The notes beneath the pieces were generated by a model. It ran no database searches. It was not told where the DNA came from and saw only the letters and a program-made list of their open reading frames with translations. Shown piece after piece: positions 10,274 through 12,686 of a DNA stretch of 12,686 nucleotides. The stretch comes from Candidatus Falkowbacteria bacterium RIFCSPLOWO2_02_FULL_45_15 (GTDB lineage Bacteria > Patescibacteriota > Patescibacteriia > Patescibacteriales > XYC2-FULL-47-12): assembly GCA_001777995.1 (NCBI GenBank), contig MFFV01000002.1, positions 1-12,686 of the forward strand, written 5' to 3'. Positions within the stretch are counted from its first letter, which is position 1. Every line of letters starts with the position of its first letter. The position numbers and the translations under genes were made by a program.

Positions 10274-12686
10274 ATGACCACCCCCATTAAAGTCAAACAC
10301 CGCGACGGCTCGCTCGCGCCCTATAACGCGGATATGATTAACCGCTCCATTGAGCGCGCCTGCCGCGGGCTTACGGATCCGGTAAGTAAAGTTACCCAAA
10401 TCGCGACTGAAACCGGACTCACGCTCTACGACGGCATTACCACCGAAGAGCTGGACCAGGCGACGATTAACGCGGCCGTGCAAAACATTAAAGACGACCC
10501 GGAGTATGACACGATCGCCACCCGCTTGCTGCTCAAAACTATTTATAAGCAAGTGTTCGGCGACTACCGCGCCGATGAAGAATTAAAGCAATTGCACCGG
10601 GACGGTTTTATTTCCTATATTAATAAAGGCGCGTCCGAGGGCATACTGGACGAGCGCCTCGCGGCCAGTTACGACTTAAACCAAATAGCGGACGCGCTGG
10701 ACATTACGCGCGATGAATTGTTCCGCTACATTGGGCTCGTAACCATCCAAAAGCGCTATGCCATCCGCGGCCCGCGCCAAGAACTATCGGAAACCCCGCA
10801 ATTTACCTGGATGCGCGTAGCGATGGGCCTCGCATTGCCCGAAAAAAATCCGACCGAATGGGCGATTAAATTTTATAACAAACTTTCTAAGCTGGAATAC
10901 GTTTCCGGCGGCTCCACCAACGTTAACGCCGGCACGCGCCTGCCCCAGATGAGCAACTGCTATCTTTTGGAAATACACGATTCCATTGACCATATCGCAA
11001 AAACCGTTTCCGACGTGATGAAATTAACCAAAGCCACCGGCGGCATCGGGCTGTCGGTGAGTAAATTGCGCGCCGAAGGCAGTCCGGTGCGCTCCAACAA
11101 CACTTTTTCCTCGGGCCCGATTCCGTTCATGCACACGATTGACTCTACCTTGCGCGCCGTTTCCCGCGCGGGCAAAAAAATGGGGGCGCTTTGTTTTTAC
11201 ATGGAAAACTGGCATTACAACTTTGACCAGTTTTTGGATTTAAAGCAAAACGCGGGCGACGAATACCGCCGCACCCGCACCGCCAACACCGCCGCCTACA
11301 TTTCGGACGAATTCATGCGCCGCGTTGAGCGCGACGAGGATTGGTATTTGTTTGACCCGGCGGAAGTCCCTGACTTAAACGAACTCTACGGCAACGAATT
11401 TTCCCGCCGCTATAACGATTACATCAAACAAGCCGAGGCAGGGAAGCTGCGCCTATTTAAAAAAATTAAAGCGCGCGAACAGTTTAAAGACATCATCATC
11501 AGTCTGCAGACGACCTCGCACCCCTGGGTAACCTTCAAAGACGCAATCAACGTCCGCGCTCTCAATAACAATACCGGCACCATTCACTCCTCTAACCTCT
11601 GCACCGAGGTCTGCCTGCCGCAGGACGGGGATAATGTCGCCGTCTGCAATCTGGCTTCTGTTAATTTGGCGCGCCATTTAACCGCGGCTAAAGATATTGA
11701 CTGGGTGAAACTGGAGGAAAGCGTGCGGTTAGCCATCAGGCAACTGGATAATTTATTGGACGTTAATAAATCGCCCATTCCGGAAACGCGCAATTCGGAC
11801 AAGCTTAACCGCGCCATTGGTTTGGGCTTGATGGGCTGGACCGATACCATCCAGCAAAAAGGAATTGCCTACGACAGCGAAGAGGCGTATGAACTGGCTG
11901 ACTGCGTCTTTGAATTCATCAGTTACGTCGCTATTGACGCGAGCGCAAACCTCGCGCGCGAGCGGGGGGCTTATCCTAATTTTTCCGGCCTGCCTCGCCG
12001 ACAGGCGGGTTCGCGCTGGAGCGAGGGTTTTGTGCCCTGCGACACCCTTAAAGTTTTAGAAACCAACCGCGGCTTGCCGCTGACGGTTAATAAAAATATG
12101 CGGCTGGATTGGGAGGCGCTGCGGCAAAAAGTAAAGCAGGGGATGCGCAACGCGACCGTAATGGCGATTGCCCCAACCGCCAACATCGGCTTAGTTTCCG
12201 GCACTACCCCCGGCCTTGACCCGCAGTTTTCTAACATTTTCGCGCGCGCCACTAACCGCGGCAAATTTTTGGAAATCAATCTGAACCTGATTAACGACTT
12301 AAAAAAGTTAGGGCTTTGGGATAAAGTAAAAGAAAACATCGTGGCGAATTACGGGGAGCTGCCTGACATTGCCGAGCTGCCGGACAAAATAAAACGCGTG
12401 TACAAAACCTCTTTTCAAATTGAACCAGCCGCTTTTATTGAGGTGGCGGCGCGCGCGCAGAAATGGGTGGATCAGGCCATCAGCCGCAATATGTATTTGG
12501 AAACGCGCGACATAGAACAGGTGATGAGCATCTATCAAGCTGGCTGGCGCAAGGGGCTTAAAACTTTTTACTACCTGCACATGAAACAGCGCCACACGGC
12601 GGAACAAAGCACGGCGCGCGTAAATAAATCGGAGGGCATAGCCAACGGCCGCAGTTTTGGCTTTGGCAAATTTAAACCAATCTCCG
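10274..12686 (+). CDS. nrdA: Class I ribonucleoside-diphosphate reductase large subunit (C-terminus outside the window)
   Basis: 804 residues are visible, open at the window edge, starting at ATG 10274 (TTPIKVKHRDGSLAPYN). The N-terminal ~95 residues are an ATP-cone, the allosteric dATP/ATP site. The catalytic barrel has C229 in SNCYLLE and C458 in AVCNLASVNL as the redox pair, N441-L-C443-x-E445 with the thiyl cysteine C443 and E445, and the substrate loop MAIAPTANIGLVSGTTPG. Adjacent tyrosines in TFYYLHMKQR correspond to the radical-transfer pair of class I enzymes, which argues against class II. Only the C-terminal shuttle cysteines should be missing. A 7-residue insert, LPRRQAG (573-579), interrupts FSG|SRWSEG and is encoded by a palindrome-like 21-mer. 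The gene has its own promoter with an NrdR box. The small subunit is presumably downstream. Confidence 0.95.
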   Translation, partial: MTTPIKVKHRDGSLAPYNADMINRSIERACRGLTDPVSKVTQIATETGLTLYDGITTEELDQATINAAVQNIKDDPEYDTIATRLLLKTIYKQVFGDYRADEELKQLHRDGFISYINKGASEGILDERLAASYDLNQIADALDITRDELFRYIGLVTIQKRYAIRGPRQELSETPQFTWMRVAMGLALPEKNPTEWAIKFYNKLSKLEYVSGGSTNVNAGTRLPQMSNCYLLEIHDSIDHIAKTVSDVMKLTKATGGIGLSVSKLRAEGSPVRSNNTFSSGPIPFMHTIDSTLRAVSRAGKKMGALCFYMENWHYNFDQFLDLKQNAGDEYRRTRTANTAAYISDEFMRRVERDEDWYLFDPAEVPDLNELYGNEFSRRYNDYIKQAEAGKLRLFKKIKAREQFKDIIISLQTTSHPWVTFKDAINVRALNNNTGTIHSSNLCTEVCLPQDGDNVAVCNLASVNLARHLTAAKDIDWVKLEESVRLAIRQLDNLLDVNKSPIPETRNSDKLNRAIGLGLMGWTDTIQQKGIAYDSEEAYELADCVFEFISYVAIDASANLARERGAYPNFSGLPRRQAGSRWSEGFVPCDTLKVLETNRGLPLTVNKNMRLDWEALRQKVKQGMRNATVMAIAPTANIGLVSGTTPGLDPQFSNIFARATNRGKFLEINLNLINDLKKLGLWDKVKENIVANYGELPDIAELPDKIKRVYKTSFQIEPAAFIEVAARAQKWVDQAISRNMYLETRDIEQVMSIYQAGWRKGLKTFYYLHMKQRHTAEQSTARVNKSEGIANGRSFGFGKFKPIS
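11990..12010 (+). repeat. 21-bp in-frame repeat insertion in nrdA
   Basis: CCTGCCTCGCCGACAGGCGGG (shifted by one base from the codon boundary) resembles the CCTGCC/GGCAGG palindromes at 5375-5405 and 9817-9836. Removing 21 bp restores a continuous FSG-SRWSEG, the usual NrdA sequence at this point. It encodes LPRRQAG. Confidence 0.65.

Noticed and set aside
10259..12607. Several antisense open frames of 60-120 codons opposite nrdA
   Set aside because: They are shadows of the strongly GC-biased nrdA codons, with no conserved motifs or start signals. Likewise the antisense frames over nusA, hppA and the antiporter gene.
10274..12686. Class II (B12-dependent) ribonucleotide reductase
   Set aside because: The C443/E445 spacing to C458, the ATP-cone and the adjacent tyrosines in TFYYLHMKQR fit the class I large subunit.

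Overview
The window looks like chromosomal DNA of a Candidate Phyla Radiation (Patescibacteria) bacterium, probably from the Parcubacteria side. I infer this from three things. The genes mostly lack Shine-Dalgarno sequences. The gene repertoire fits: NusA with a long charged tail, a K+-independent pyrophosphatase, a DsbA-like oxidoreductase, TsaE and a class I ribonucleotide reductase. Short GC-rich palindromes are scattered between and inside genes, leaving in-frame peptide scars such as CLPAGR and LPRRQAG. No stop-codon recoding is needed to read any gene.

Layout. Positions 1-760 hold an IS200/IS605-type Y1 transposase (minus strand) flanked on both sides by hairpin clusters; a three-hairpin cassette occurs in the same order on each side. 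Positions 773-1276 encode a probable PD-(D/E)XK-fold protein of unknown role. Positions 1277-1450 hold a duplicated 3' tail of hppA and a fragment of a palindromic element. hppA (1451-3436) and nusA (3538-5274) follow on the minus strand. A 444-bp control region (5275-5718) separates nusA from a plus-strand pair: a bactofilin-like beta-helix membrane protein and a KefB-type cation:proton antiporter with an RCK domain. A bidirectional terminator divides the antiporter from a convergent DsbA-like gene (8777-9496, minus). Divergent from that, on the plus strand, are tsaE (9600-10118) and nrdA (10274 to the window edge, C-terminus missing).

Together the genes cover housekeeping and envelope functions: transcription elongation/termination (NusA), membrane energisation by PPi hydrolysis (HppA), use of the ion gradient (antiporter), extracytoplasmic disulfide chemistry (DsbA-like), tRNA t6A modification (TsaE) and dNTP synthesis (NrdA).

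Three observations stand out. (1) A candidate attenuation leader lies ahead of nusA: a consensus promoter, a nine-codon almost leaderless reading frame whose stop codon lies in the loop of an intrinsic terminator, then an approximately 220-nt leader. (2) Palindromic elements sit in frame inside tsaE (96 bp), nrdA (21 bp) and nusA (three copies, with paired base changes that keep a hairpin). (3) A second, mostly synonymous copy of the hppA C-terminal tail lies in the same reading frame downstream of the gene. The nrdA promoter also carries a near-perfect NrdR box.
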